Virus record (IMG/VR): IMGVR_UViG_3300032047_002742
Span: 1-22,862 of that record
Source of the DNA: a virus
Strand: one strand, 5' to 3'
Length of the DNA: 22,862 nt
The stretch's first letter is position 1; every line of letters starts with the position of its first letter. Below the pieces are notes generated by a model. That model was not told the DNA's origin. It did not search any database and was given only the letters and a program-made list of their open reading frames with translations. Of the stretch, positions 1-7,594 are shown in pieces. The position numbers and the translations under genes are program-made.

Positions 1-2
1 CT

Positions 3-95
3 TCTGGGTATATATGCGCAATACCAATGTATGAAGTACATCACGTATTGACAAATCAAAAGATATATATACATAATGGAGACATAATTAGATGA
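3..95 (+). CDS. 3' end of a preceding gene (partial, unidentified)
   Basis: An open frame enters from the left edge and codes for 30 residues ending in HNGDIIR before a TGA at 93-95. The TGA overlaps the ATG of the next gene (ATGA), which is the usual junction in this window, so a real upstream gene is likely. The other two frames close at about 35 and 51. Nothing in the short tail identifies the product. Confidence 0.45.
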   Translation, partial: SGYICAIPMYEVHHVLTNQKIYIHNGDIIR

Positions 96-292
96 ATACT
101 TTTAAACAATGGGAAGAAGCAGCTAACTCCGTAGGTGGAGGTGGTGTTTCTATGCCAGCTGATGTACAAACCAGCAAAAAGAAGAAAAATAAGTCTAAGC
201 CAATGTATGACGGTAGAACAAAAGAAGGAAGAAAATTAGTAAAAAGGATTCTTGCAAATAGATCTGCTAAGTTGGCTAAACAACAAGTATAA
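92..292 (+). CDS. Small basic protein, unknown function
   Basis: This codes for 66 residues. The N-terminus is MNTFKQWEEAANSVGGGG and the second half is very lysine/arginine rich (KKKKNKSKP, then an R/K-spaced C-terminus). Small basic proteins with an N-terminal 'TF..W/F.E' segment followed by 'NSVGGG' are common in marine T4-like phages (from memory), and none has a firm function. The N-terminus faintly resembles the T4 capsid-targeting sequence, but it lacks the I/L-x-E cleavage motif. A GGAG at 79-82 precedes the ATG at good spacing. The stop overlaps the next ATG by one base. It is probably soluble and nucleic-acid binding by charge, which is inference only. Confidence 0.7.
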   Translation: MNTFKQWEEAANSVGGGGVSMPADVQTSKKKKNKSKPMYDGRTKEGRKLVKRILANRSAKLAKQQV

Positions 293-573
293 TGAAAAAA
301 TATTTTGTAATGATCGGTTCATTTTTTGCCAGAGTATGGCAATTTATTCTATCTCTTTTCGAGAATCATCAACATCTACATGTAACGCACACCAAATATA
401 ATAGTGAAGGTGAGGTAGTAGATGTGTTAATTAAAAGTTGGGACGTACGTAAATTTTATAAAATAGGTCCAAAGAAAATGAGATTTAAAACAATGGAAGG
501 AACAATAGTGGAATTAAATGCCGCTACACCTATGGATTATATGACAGAAACCATGAAGAAATCGGAGATATAA
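292..573 (+). CDS. Membrane-anchored hypothetical protein
   Basis: This codes for 93 residues. Residues 4-23 form a hydrophobic stretch (YFVMIGSFFARVWQFILSLF) that may anchor the protein in the inner membrane, followed by a soluble part rich in beta-forming residues and lysine. The ATG shares one base with the previous stop, and the stop lies directly before the acyl carrier protein gene, so these are co-transcribed. No family is recognised. Confidence 0.65.
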   Translation: MKKYFVMIGSFFARVWQFILSLFENHQHLHVTHTKYNSEGEVVDVLIKSWDVRKFYKIGPKKMRFKTMEGTIVELNAATPMDYMTETMKKSEI

Positions 574-792
574 ATGTCAGTTGAAAAAATAATAGCAGAA
601 AATCTAAAAGTAGATATAGATTCAATCAAGGATGCATCAAACTTTGTTGAAGATCTTGGAGCAGATTCACTTAATATAGTAGAAGTAATTATGGATGTTG
701 AAGAGCAATTTGATGTTGAAATACCAGATGAAGATGCTGAAACGCTTTTTACTGTAGGACAGTTAAAGCAATACATTGAGGATAATGCATAA
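574..792 (+). CDS. acpP: Acyl carrier protein
   Basis: This is a 72-residue acidic four-helix protein of the ACP family. The phosphopantetheine attachment site is the DSL motif (GADSLN) with Ser32, followed by the acidic recognition helix (VEVIMDVEEQFDVEIPDEDAE). Length and motif placement match bacterial AcpP (about 75-78 residues, Ser36). In the cell it would carry acyl chains for fatty acid, lipid A or phospholipid synthesis after modification by the host's holo-ACP synthase. It starts directly after the previous stop, and its own stop overlaps the start of the spanin-like gene. A lipase gene lies two genes downstream, so a role in changing or supplying membrane lipids is plausible. Several marine T4-like phages carry an ACP-like gene (from memory). 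Confidence 0.93.
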   Translation: MSVEKIIAENLKVDIDSIKDASNFVEDLGADSLNIVEVIMDVEEQFDVEIPDEDAETLFTVGQLKQYIEDNA

Positions 793-1187
793 TGCAACAG
801 TTTTTAATTGGATTAATAGCTATTCTTGGTTTAGCATGTTGGTGGTTGTATTCAGAGAATCAAACATTAACAATGAATAATATGCAATTAGAGATTGCTG
901 TAGCAGAACAAGAAGAAACAATTAAAGTAATAAAAGAAAGTTATGAGAATCAAGGTAAAGCCTTGAATCAACTAGCTTCAAAGAATGCTCAGATAGAGCA
1001 AGAAATGAATGGTTATCTGGATATATTTAGAAGGCACAATCTAAATAAATTAGCAATAGCTAAACCAGGTATGATTGAAACAAGAGCCAATGAACAAACT
1101 GCGGCCGTATTTGAGAGTATAGAAAATGACAGTAAAGAACTCGATTCGCTGGACGATCCTAGCACCGATATTAACCCTAATAATTAG
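792..1187 (+). CDS. Candidate inner-membrane spanin (Rz-like)
   Basis: This codes for 131 residues. It has one N-terminal transmembrane helix (about residues 3-20, ending in WWLYSEN), then a long Gln/Glu/Lys-rich stretch (about 22-80) with heptad-like hydrophobics suggesting a periplasmic coiled coil, and a polar tail. This is the i-spanin (Rz) architecture. The downstream lipoprotein gene begins inside its 3' end in another frame with a 62-base overlap, the classic overlapping Rz/Rz1 layout. Spanin pairs fuse inner and outer membranes at the end of lysis in Gram-negative hosts. The assignment rests on architecture and gene order, not on recognised sequence similarity. An unrelated bitopic protein cannot be excluded. 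Confidence 0.6.
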   Translation: MQQFLIGLIAILGLACWWLYSENQTLTMNNMQLEIAVAEQEETIKVIKESYENQGKALNQLASKNAQIEQEMNGYLDIFRRHNLNKLAIAKPGMIETRANEQTAAVFESIENDSKELDSLDDPSTDINPNN

Positions 1188-1680
1188 TGGTTGTTCCTTA
1201 ATGGGGACAAAACAAATTGAGGTTTCCAGTAAACCTATACAAATTGATATTATTCAACCTACAATGCCTAGAAACATTGATCTAAAAGAACCAATGTGGC
1301 ATGTAGTATCAACAGCTAAAATAGTAAACCCATGCGTAAAAGATGAAGAAGGCAAAAGGCCTAAAATGGATCATCCCGATGGATTGTTGAAAGAGAACGG
1401 TAAACCTGTAAGAGTATGCAAATTAGGAAAAGAAAATCCTGATTGGCCCGAAGGCTATACATATTTAGATAGATTTCTAGATGATGTGAAGAAAAAGAAC
1501 AATGGCGATGTAGTATTTTTTGCTATATCTGTTGAAGATTATGAACTAATGGCTTATAATATGCAAGAGTTACGTAGATATATACGTGAAGTGCAAGAAG
1601 TCGTAGTTTATTATCGTAACGTTACATTACCTAACGGTGAACAAGCCGTAGGTGGAAAAATCGAGGTGAAAAAAGACTAA
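1126..1680 (+). CDS. Outer-membrane lipoprotein, candidate o-spanin (Rz1-like)
   Basis: This codes for 184 residues. The N-terminus is a lipoprotein signal: basic start, hydrophobic core, then the lipobox ISGC with Cys23 as the lipidation site. The mature part starts with a Pro-containing segment typical of proteins that leave the outer membrane (SSKPIQIDIIQPTMP). It continues into a mixed alpha/beta domain with two more cysteines. The first 62 bases overlap the preceding Rz-like gene in a different frame, which supports an i-/o-spanin pair. At 184 residues it is longer than most Rz1 proteins, so the C-terminal domain may have an additional role. The stop TAA shares a base with the lipase ATG. 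Confidence 0.6.
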   Translation: MTVKNSIRWTILAPILTLIISGCSLMGTKQIEVSSKPIQIDIIQPTMPRNIDLKEPMWHVVSTAKIVNPCVKDEEGKRPKMDHPDGLLKENGKPVRVCKLGKENPDWPEGYTYLDRFLDDVKKKNNGDVVFFAISVEDYELMAYNMQELRRYIREVQEVVVYYRNVTLPNGEQAVGGKIEVKKD

Positions 1681-2435
1681 TGGCAACAAGACACAAAGAA
1701 CAAATAACTCAAATGGAAAGAGCTTTAATAGCTGCTAAACTTTCAGCACATGCATATAAGTCTGAAAAAGCAGCAAAATCAGCATGTAAAAAAATGGGAT
1801 TTCCGTGGGCTCAGTTAATATCAAAAGATGGTGCCGAAGTCTTAATTGCAAAAGACAGAAACGATCTATGGTTTGCATTTAGAGGTACAGAACCAAGTAA
1901 ACTAAATGATGTAACAGCAGATCTTAAATTAATTAAAAACTCTGCAATGGCAGGGGGAAAAGTTCATTCTGGGTTCCAAGATGAGGTCAATGATCTTTGG
2001 ATGGATATCTTAAAAGAGATTGAACATAACGAACAACTTAAAGTTAAAAAGGATATATACATGTGTGGCCATTCATTAGGTGCTGCAATGGCAACTATAG
2101 CTGCTACACGACATGCTCCAGTCGAATTATTTACTTTTGGATCTCCAAGAGTAGGTGGACCAAAGTTTATTAGAAATATTACATGTCCACATTTACGTTT
2201 TCAAAACAATAATGATATTGTAACAAGAATACCTCCATCATGGTTAGGTTTTAGACACCATGGCGAAATGATTTATTTCGATAGATTTGGTAATAAACAA
2301 ATTAAACCAACATGGAAAGATTTGCTTTATGGTGTTTTTAATTCTTGGAAGAAGTTTAAATTCTTTGATGGAATTGTGGATCATGGGATGCCTAATTACG
2401 TAAAAGCAATAACGAGACTATCCAAGGTCAAGTAA
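1680..2435 (+). CDS. Class 3 lipase (alpha/beta hydrolase)
   Basis: This is a 251-residue alpha/beta hydrolase of the lipase_3 family. FRGT (67-70) is the oxyanion-loop motif. The nucleophile elbow is G-H-S-L-G with Ser132, followed by FGSPRVGG (153-160), a lipase_3 hallmark. Asp179 (NNNDIVTRIPP) is the likely acid and His235 (VDHGMPNY) the likely general base. No signal peptide is visible, so it acts in the cytoplasm or is released at lysis. It would hydrolyse acylglycerols or phospholipids. The gene follows the spanin pair with a one-base overlap and shares a transcript with ACP, which suggests a lipid or envelope-disruption role. The exact substrate cannot be read from the sequence. Confidence 0.9.
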   Translation: MATRHKEQITQMERALIAAKLSAHAYKSEKAAKSACKKMGFPWAQLISKDGAEVLIAKDRNDLWFAFRGTEPSKLNDVTADLKLIKNSAMAGGKVHSGFQDEVNDLWMDILKEIEHNEQLKVKKDIYMCGHSLGAAMATIAATRHAPVELFTFGSPRVGGPKFIRNITCPHLRFQNNNDIVTRIPPSWLGFRHHGEMIYFDRFGNKQIKPTWKDLLYGVFNSWKKFKFFDGIVDHGMPNYVKAITRLSKVK

Positions 2436-2684
2436 ATGAATCTCTTGTTTATTCTAACGCTGAAGAGTATTTTCACTTCGGTAATAGGATCTCAATTTTA
2501 TAAATGGTATTCTACAACTACTATAGGAATCTATTTTCAAGCAAGAATTGATCAATTTATGGAATACCTTTCTGATAAATATCATATTGAATTGACAAAA
2601 AAACAATCTAAATTTGAAGCAGACTATCCTTTAATGATGAAGAGGATAGAGGAGATCGAAAAAAGATTAAATATTAAAAAATAA
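2436..2684 (+). CDS. Small hypothetical protein with hydrophobic N-terminus
   Basis: This codes for 82 residues and starts at the base after the lipase stop. The N-terminal 16 or so residues are hydrophobic (LLFILTLKSIFTSVIG) and the C-terminus is charged and helical (KRIEEIEKRLNIKK), probably a short coiled coil. The middle has aromatic residues (FYKWYSTTTIGIYF). I recall similar short proteins in marine T4-like phages but no function. It is the last gene of this operon; the next gene has its own promoter. Confidence 0.65.
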   Translation: MNLLFILTLKSIFTSVIGSQFYKWYSTTTIGIYFQARIDQFMEYLSDKYHIELTKKQSKFEADYPLMMKRIEEIEKRLNIKK

Positions 2685-2691
2685 TTAAACA

Positions 2692-2720
2692 TGTACATTT
2701 GTACGTAATTGTGGTATAAT
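2692..2720 (+). promoter_or_regulatory. Early-type promoter before nrdA
   Basis: TGTACA (2692-2697), a 17-base spacer and TATAAT (2715-2720), with the extended TGTGG just before the -10. The same pattern recurs six more times in the window. Start of transcription is expected near 2727, leaving a leader of about 29 bases before nrdA. Confidence 0.85.
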
Positions 2721-2755
2721 ATACCTTACAACAAATTTACATTATGGGATAAATC

Positions 2756-5074
2756 ATGACGATAAATGTCACTAAAAGAGATGGCAAGTTAGAAGAATTT
2801 GACTTAGATAAAATACATAAAGTCCTATTCTGGGCAACTGAAGGAATCACAGGGGTTTCAGTATCTGAAATCGAATTAAAAGCAAATATACAATTATACG
2901 ATAATATTCCTGCGTATGATTTGCACGAATTATTAATTAAATCGGCTTCTGAATTAATCAATGAGCACACTCCAAATTATCAATTTGTAGCAGCAAGACT
3001 TATTAATTATAAGCTTCGTAAAGAAGTTTATGGTGGATATGAACCATGGAATTTAGTAGATCTTATTAAACATAATGTTGAAGAGAAGATTTATGATGAA
3101 GCAGTATTACTGCGATATAATGAAAAAGAATTAAACGAAGCTAATGATTATATTAAACATGATCGAGACTTTACATTTACATACGCTGGAATGGAACAAT
3201 TTAGAGGTAAGTATTTAGTCCAAGATCGATCAACTGGGAAAGTATTTGAATCTCCTCAAATGTTATATATGATGGTAGCTTTAACACTATTCGAATCTTC
3301 TGGCGATAGATCAACATCTAAACCCGAAGACGACATAGATCAAACTAGAATGAAATGGGTAAAGGAATTTTATGATGCAATATCACAATTTTACATATCT
3401 TTACCGACTCCAATTATGGCTGGTGTCCGCACCCCTACCAGACAATTCAGTAGTTGTGTTCTTATTGAATCCGGCGATAGTCTCGATTCTATTAATGCTA
3501 CTGCAACATCTATTGTCAAATATATAAGTAAGAAAGCTGGAATTGGAATTGGTGCAGGTGGAATTAGAGGTGTAGGAGCAAGAATCGGAGATGGTTCTGT
3601 TGTTCATACTGGATTAATTCCATTCTTAAAATACTTTCAAGCAGCAGTCAAATCTTGCTCTCAAGGTGGAGTAAGAGGCGGAGCAGCAACAGTATATCTT
3701 CCAATATGGCACTACGAATTTGAAGATTTAGTAGTATTAAAAAACAATAAAGGTGTAGATGAAACTCGTGTAAGACATATGGATTACGCATTTCAATTTA
3801 ATAAATTAATGTATGAACGATTGCTTGAAGGTGGTAATATTACTTTCTTTTCTCCTGATGATGTTCCAGATTTATATAAAGCATTTTATTCAGATCAAAA
3901 AGAATTCAAAAAATTATATGAAAAATATGAAAGAGCATATTCTATAAGAAAGAAAACTCTTCCAGCATTAGAAGTATTTCAATCATTCTTAACAGAAAGA
4001 AAAGACACTGGTAGAATATATCTAATGAATGTAGATCATGCTAATGATCACGGTGCATTTGATCCATATGAAGCACCAATTAGAATGTCAAATTTATGTT
4101 GTGAGATTGATTTACCTACAACTCCATTAGATCATGGAGATGAAGGAGAAATATCTTTATGTACATTAAGTGCTATTAATTGGGGAATGATTAATGATCC
4201 AAAAGATTTCGAAAAATATTGTACTTTAGCTGTTAGAGCTTTAGACAATCTTCTTCAATATCAAGGTTATCCCGTTGAAGAAGCACGTAGAGGAACAATG
4301 GGAAGACGACCATTGGGAATAGGGATAATTAATCTTGCATACTTCTTAGCTAAACGTGGTCTTAAATACGATGAAAGCGCATTTGATACCATTGACGAAT
4401 ATGCAGAAGCTTGGTCATATTATCTTATTAAAGCAAGTGCAGATCTTGCTATAGAAAAGGCGCCATGTACATGGAATAATCAAACAAAATATGCACGTGG
4501 GGTTCTTCCAATTGATACATATAAAGGTGCAGTAGATAATTTAACAGAGCATAAAGAACGTATGCCTTGGGACGATTTAAGAGATCAACTCAGAGAAACA
4601 GGCATTCGTAACTCGACTCTAATGGCATTAATGCCTGCTGAAACATCTGCACAAATTAGTAATAGCACAAACGGTATTGAACCTCCAAGAGCTTTAGTAT
4701 CGTATAAACAATCGAAAGATGGTGTAATGGCTCAAGTCGTTCCAGGCATCGTTCAATTGAAGAATAAATATGATCTCCTTTGGGACCAAAAAAGTCCAGA
4801 TGGATATCTTAAAATCTGTGCTATACTTCAAAAATATATTGACCAAGGAATTAGTGTCAATACATCTTATAACCCTGAACATTTTGAAGATCAAAAAGTT
4901 CCTATGTCTGCCATGATTGGAGATTTAGTAACAGCATATAAATTTGGTCTCAAACAACTATATTACTTTAACACTTTCGATGGAGCTGGTGAAATGAATG
5001 AAGAAGAAATACAAGAACAAACGACAGAACAACAATTAATAGATGATGAAGATTGTGAGAGCTGTGTGATATGA
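2756..5074 (+). CDS. nrdA: Ribonucleoside-diphosphate reductase, alpha subunit (class Ia)
   Basis: This 772-residue large subunit reduces ribonucleoside diphosphates to deoxy forms for phage DNA synthesis, with NrdB as radical generator. The N-terminal 90 or so residues form an ATP-cone (allosteric activity) domain. The catalytic set is present: Cys234 (RQFSSCVLIE) and Cys469 (SLCTLSAINWG) as the redox pair, and N446-L-C448-C-E450 around the thiyl-radical Cys448. The nucleotide-binding PAETSAQISNSTNG segment is at 627-640. Tyr736-Tyr737 (LYYFNTFDG) are the radical relay. The C-terminal CESC tail has the two shuttle cysteines 767 and 770. Cys234-Cys448 spacing equals that of E. coli Cys225-Cys439. 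The gene overlaps nrdB by four bases (ATGA). Confidence 0.98.
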   Translation: MTINVTKRDGKLEEFDLDKIHKVLFWATEGITGVSVSEIELKANIQLYDNIPAYDLHELLIKSASELINEHTPNYQFVAARLINYKLRKEVYGGYEPWNLVDLIKHNVEEKIYDEAVLLRYNEKELNEANDYIKHDRDFTFTYAGMEQFRGKYLVQDRSTGKVFESPQMLYMMVALTLFESSGDRSTSKPEDDIDQTRMKWVKEFYDAISQFYISLPTPIMAGVRTPTRQFSSCVLIESGDSLDSINATATSIVKYISKKAGIGIGAGGIRGVGARIGDGSVVHTGLIPFLKYFQAAVKSCSQGGVRGGAATVYLPIWHYEFEDLVVLKNNKGVDETRVRHMDYAFQFNKLMYERLLEGGNITFFSPDDVPDLYKAFYSDQKEFKKLYEKYERAYSIRKKTLPALEVFQSFLTERKDTGRIYLMNVDHANDHGAFDPYEAPIRMSNLCCEIDLPTTPLDHGDEGEISLCTLSAINWGMINDPKDFEKYCTLAVRALDNLLQYQGYPVEEARRGTMGRRPLGIGIINLAYFLAKRGLKYDESAFDTIDEYAEAWSYYLIKASADLAIEKAPCTWNNQTKYARGVLPIDTYKGAVDNLTEHKERMPWDDLRDQLRETGIRNSTLMALMPAETSAQISNSTNGIEPPRALVSYKQSKDGVMAQVVPGIVQLKNKYDLLWDQKSPDGYLKICAILQKYIDQGISVNTSYNPEHFEDQKVPMSAMIGDLVTAYKFGLKQLYYFNTFDGAGEMNEEEIQEQTTEQQLIDDEDCESCVI

Positions 5075-6147
5075 CAAGAGTACTTAATAAAAACAAAAAA
5101 TCACACTTAGTAAAAAACATGTTTTTCGATGAAGGAGTAGATATCGCAAGATATGATCAATTAAAATATCCTCAAATAGATAAGATTACAGAGAAACAAT
5201 TAGGATTCTTTTGGAGACCAGAAGAAGTAGATGTTTCGAAAGATAAAAAGGATTTTGATCAACTTACAGACCACGAAAAACATATCTTTACAAGCAACTT
5301 AAAAAGACAAATCTTATTAGATAGTGTTCAAGGAAGAGCACCAAATATGGCATTTTTACCAATTGCTTCATTACCTGAAGTTGAAAATTGGATAGAAACA
5401 TGGTCATTCTTTGAAACAATACATTCAAGATCTTATACACATATCATAAGAAACATATATCCAAATCCATCTGAAGTATTTGATAATATGTTAGATATAA
5501 AAGAAATATTAGAATGTGGTAATGATATAGCAAAATATTATGATGATTTAATAGATTGCAATAATGGTCCTACAAATAAAATGGATCATAAGAAGGCATT
5601 ATGGATGTGTATGTTATCAGCTAATGCTTTAGAAGGAATACGTTTTTATGTTTCTTTTGCATGTTCATGGGCATTTGCTGAGCTTAAAAGAATGGAAGGC
5701 AATGCTAAAATTATTAAGTTTATTGCAAGAGATGAAAATACTCATCTTGCAGGAACAACAGTTTTAATTAAAAAGCTATTACAAGAAGATCCAGATTTTG
5801 TTAAAATACAAAAACAACTGGAACAAGAATCAATAGATTTATTCGTTAAGGTTATTGAACAAGAAAAAGAATGGGCTAATTACTTATTCAAAGATGGTTC
5901 TATGATTGGTTTAAATGAAAAGCTTTTAAGTGACTACGTAGAATGGATAGGCTGCAAAAGAATGCGGGCTTTAGGTATGCCATGTCCTTATACTGTAGGA
6001 AAACTTAATCCATTACCATGGACTGAAAAATGGATAGGTGGAGGAAATGTCCAAGTAGCTCCTCAAGAAACCGAAATAACTTCGTATGTTTCTGGTGGAG
6101 TAAAACAAGATGTGGATCAAAAAACTTTATCTAATTTAAGTTTATGA
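5071..6147 (+). CDS. nrdB: Ribonucleoside-diphosphate reductase, beta subunit (class Ia)
   Basis: This is a 358-residue di-iron radical subunit. The ligands fall almost where E. coli has them: Asp84 (ILLDS), Glu115 and His118 (ETIHSRSY), Glu188 (NALEGIRF), Glu222 and His225 (ARDENTHL). Tyr122 is the radical tyrosine, so this is a true class Ia protein rather than a tyrosine-less variant. The C-terminal tail (after about 330) would dock onto NrdA. The start overlaps the nrdA stop as ATGA, and the stop overlaps the start of a small membrane protein. It works with NrdA and probably with the glutaredoxin two genes downstream. Confidence 0.98.
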   Translation: MTRVLNKNKKSHLVKNMFFDEGVDIARYDQLKYPQIDKITEKQLGFFWRPEEVDVSKDKKDFDQLTDHEKHIFTSNLKRQILLDSVQGRAPNMAFLPIASLPEVENWIETWSFFETIHSRSYTHIIRNIYPNPSEVFDNMLDIKEILECGNDIAKYYDDLIDCNNGPTNKMDHKKALWMCMLSANALEGIRFYVSFACSWAFAELKRMEGNAKIIKFIARDENTHLAGTTVLIKKLLQEDPDFVKIQKQLEQESIDLFVKVIEQEKEWANYLFKDGSMIGLNEKLLSDYVEWIGCKRMRALGMPCPYTVGKLNPLPWTEKWIGGGNVQVAPQETEITSYVSGGVKQDVDQKTLSNLSL

Positions 6148-6326
6148 AAAAAGAAACAGAAAAGAAAATCCTTCAAGCAGCCAATCTTTCTCCGAGCGAA
6201 GATTGGATAGAGAAAGTAGTAGAAGTACATCCGATGAAGCAAGTATTTATTATGAGCATTGTTCAAATAGTAGTATTAGGTTTTATGGGTGTATCGATGT
6301 CGATAATAGGAGTATTATTTAAATGA
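6144..6326 (+). CDS. Small single-pass membrane protein
   Basis: This codes for 60 residues: a charged N-terminal half and one transmembrane helix at about residues 33-59 (VFIMSIVQIVVLGFMG onward). It overlaps nrdB at its start and the glutaredoxin gene at its end, both by four bases, so it belongs to the nrd operon. No family is recognised; its tight coupling to nrd genes may simply reflect genome packing. Confidence 0.65.
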   Translation: MKKETEKKILQAANLSPSEDWIEKVVEVHPMKQVFIMSIVQIVVLGFMGVSMSIIGVLFK

Positions 6327-6559
6327 TAGAAATATATGGAAAACCGGTATGTCCGTTCTGTGATAAAGCAAAAGCTTTATGTCAACAAAACAATTACGAA
6401 TATGTATATAAACAACTTGATGTTGATTTTACGAGAGAAGAATTGTTTGAACAATTTCCAGGAGCAAGAACATTTCCACAAATTAAAATTGATGGTGAAT
6501 CTATTGGAGGATATCAACAACTAGAAGAGTGGCACAACACTGACTGGAACGAAAGGTGA
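6323..6559 (+). CDS. nrdC: Glutaredoxin
   Basis: This is a 78-residue thioredoxin-fold protein. The dithiol active site is C10-P-F-C13 near the N-terminus, followed by the cis-proline motif TFPQI and the glutathione-binding GGYQQLEEW. It would reduce the C-terminal cysteines of NrdA with electrons from host glutathione or thioredoxin reductase. Its position at the end of nrdA-nrdB supports that role. T4 calls the equivalent gene nrdC; GrxA-type is an equally fair name. The stop TGA overlaps the GTG start of the next gene. Confidence 0.93.
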   Translation: MIEIYGKPVCPFCDKAKALCQQNNYEYVYKQLDVDFTREELFEQFPGARTFPQIKIDGESIGGYQQLEEWHNTDWNER

Positions 6560-6708
6560 TTTTTAACTTTTCATGTCCTGAATGTTATATGGAATCTGAA
6601 ATTTCCATACAAGAGGATGATGATATGTTAATACCCGAACCATGTTTTTGCCCATTCTGCGGGTTTGGAGAACCTAAAGAAGAAATAGACGATGAAGAAG
6701 ATGTATAA
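6556..6708 (+). CDS. Small zinc-ribbon protein, GTG start
   Basis: This is a 50-residue reading frame that starts at GTG (6556-6558) overlapping the glutaredoxin stop (GTGA). It has two knuckles, C7-P-E-C10 and C32-P-F-C35 with an additional Cys30, so it should bind one zinc ion; the tail is very acidic (KEEIDDEEDV). It fills what would otherwise be an unexplained 157-base gap. The stop TAA (6706-6708) lies inside the late promoter of the next gene. Small zinc ribbons of this sort often bind nucleic acid or protein partners; no specific role can be assigned. Confidence 0.7.
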   Translation: MIFNFSCPECYMESEISIQEDDDMLIPEPCFCPFCGFGEPKEEIDDEEDV

Positions 6709-6711
6709 ATA
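6704..6711 (+). promoter_or_regulatory. T4-type late promoter (TATAAATA)
   Basis: Perfect TATAAATA, overlapping the stop codon of the zinc-ribbon gene. The next ATG is at 6717, only five bases on, so transcription is expected to start at or next to the A of the ATG. Confidence 0.75.
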
Positions 6712-6716
6712 CATAT

Positions 6717-7172
6717 ATGGATTGGACACATTTAGGCAGAATATGGGAGCCACCGACAGATTTTAATTCTGACGTATATTATGGATTTGTTTATAAGATA
6801 ACAAATCGATTCAACGGAATGAAATACATCGGTAAGAAGTTCTTTTGGAGTAAAAAGACCTTACCAATTACAAAAACAAGAAAACGAAGAAAGAAACTAT
6901 TAGTAGAAAGTGATTGGAGAAAGTATTACGGAAGTAGTAAAAACCTTCTGGAGGACATTGAAACGATGGGAGCTGAAGCTTTCTGTCGCGAGATTCTTAT
7001 TCTTTGTAAAACTAAGGGTGAATGTGCTTATTTGGAAGCAAAGGTTCAGTTCGAAGAAGATGTATTACTTCGTGAGGATTACTACAATGGCATTATCAAT
7101 GTTCGTATTGGTGGAAATTCTGTCAAATATCTAAAAGAAAAGCATGTACAAAAGAGTAAAAATATGGTATAA
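6717..7172 (+). CDS. GIY-YIG nuclease-like protein
   Basis: This codes for 151 residues. The GIY-YIG fold is suggested by GFVYKI (23-28) and YIGKK (37-41), followed by a basic linker (TKTRKRRKK), WRKYYGSS (67-74) and a conserved acidic LEAKVQFE segment (106-113) where the catalytic Glu would lie. There is no DNA-binding extension like that of I-TevI, so this is a single-domain form, which I recall as common and conserved in marine T4-like phages. It may be a resident nuclease rather than a homing enzyme. The gene has a late promoter with no room for a leader, and its stop TAA (7170-7172) lies inside the -10 of the next promoter. Confidence 0.72.
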   Translation: MDWTHLGRIWEPPTDFNSDVYYGFVYKITNRFNGMKYIGKKFFWSKKTLPITKTRKRRKKLLVESDWRKYYGSSKNLLEDIETMGAEAFCREILILCKTKGECAYLEAKVQFEEDVLLREDYYNGIINVRIGGNSVKYLKEKHVQKSKNMV

Positions 7173-7173
7173 T
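7145..7173 (+). promoter_or_regulatory. Early-type promoter, leaderless
   Basis: TGTACA (7145-7150), a 17-base spacer ending in TATGG, and TATAAT (7168-7173). It lies inside the 3' end of the GIY-YIG gene and the -10 contains that gene's stop codon. The next ATG (7181) is seven bases after the -10. Confidence 0.85.
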
Positions 7174-7180
7174 ATACCCT

Positions 7181-7594
7181 ATGTCGAAAAGTAACATAAT
7201 ACAATTTCCTACTAAGCTCAGGCAACAACAGATTGCAAGAGATCAATTGTTCGAATCTGAAGAATATTTAGAAGAATTAAACATACATGAAGATTGTATC
7301 TCATTGGCTAGATTTTGCTTAACTCTTATAGATGAAGCTGCAATAGAACATTATGATAGCGCATTTGATATGAATGTGCTAAAATCAGACGAATATAAAG
7401 ATATGTTCGTTATATTGAATTTATTAGTTTCTGTGTTTATGCGTAGTCAAGATCAAAAACATATATTGCAAGATGATTTAACTGAATTATATGCTAAATT
7501 AAAAATATTAGAATACCATGCAGATGACGGTGAAGAAATAGATTTCGACAATTTAATTATAAAGGATGAAACTGAAGAAGATGATATTACTTGA
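7181..7594 (+). CDS. Acidic hypothetical protein
   Basis: This codes for 137 residues, mostly helical and acidic, with a very acidic C-terminus (KDETEEDDIT). No motif is recognised. The N-terminus (SNIIQFPTKLRQQQ) is basic. It starts seven bases after a clear -10 box, so the mRNA is probably leaderless. Its 3' end overlaps the start of the RNase H gene, which implies coupled translation and suggests, without proving, a link to replication. Confidence 0.7.
   Translation: MSKSNIIQFPTKLRQQQIARDQLFESEEYLEELNIHEDCISLARFCLTLIDEAAIEHYDSAFDMNVLKSDEYKDMFVILNLLVSVFMRSQDQKHILQDDLTELYAKLKILEYHADDGEEIDFDNLIIKDETEEDDIT

Noticed and set aside
537-797. Antisense frame opposite the acyl carrier protein gene
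   Set aside because: It mirrors a well-defined ACP, is Ser-rich without motifs, and has no neighbours on that strand.
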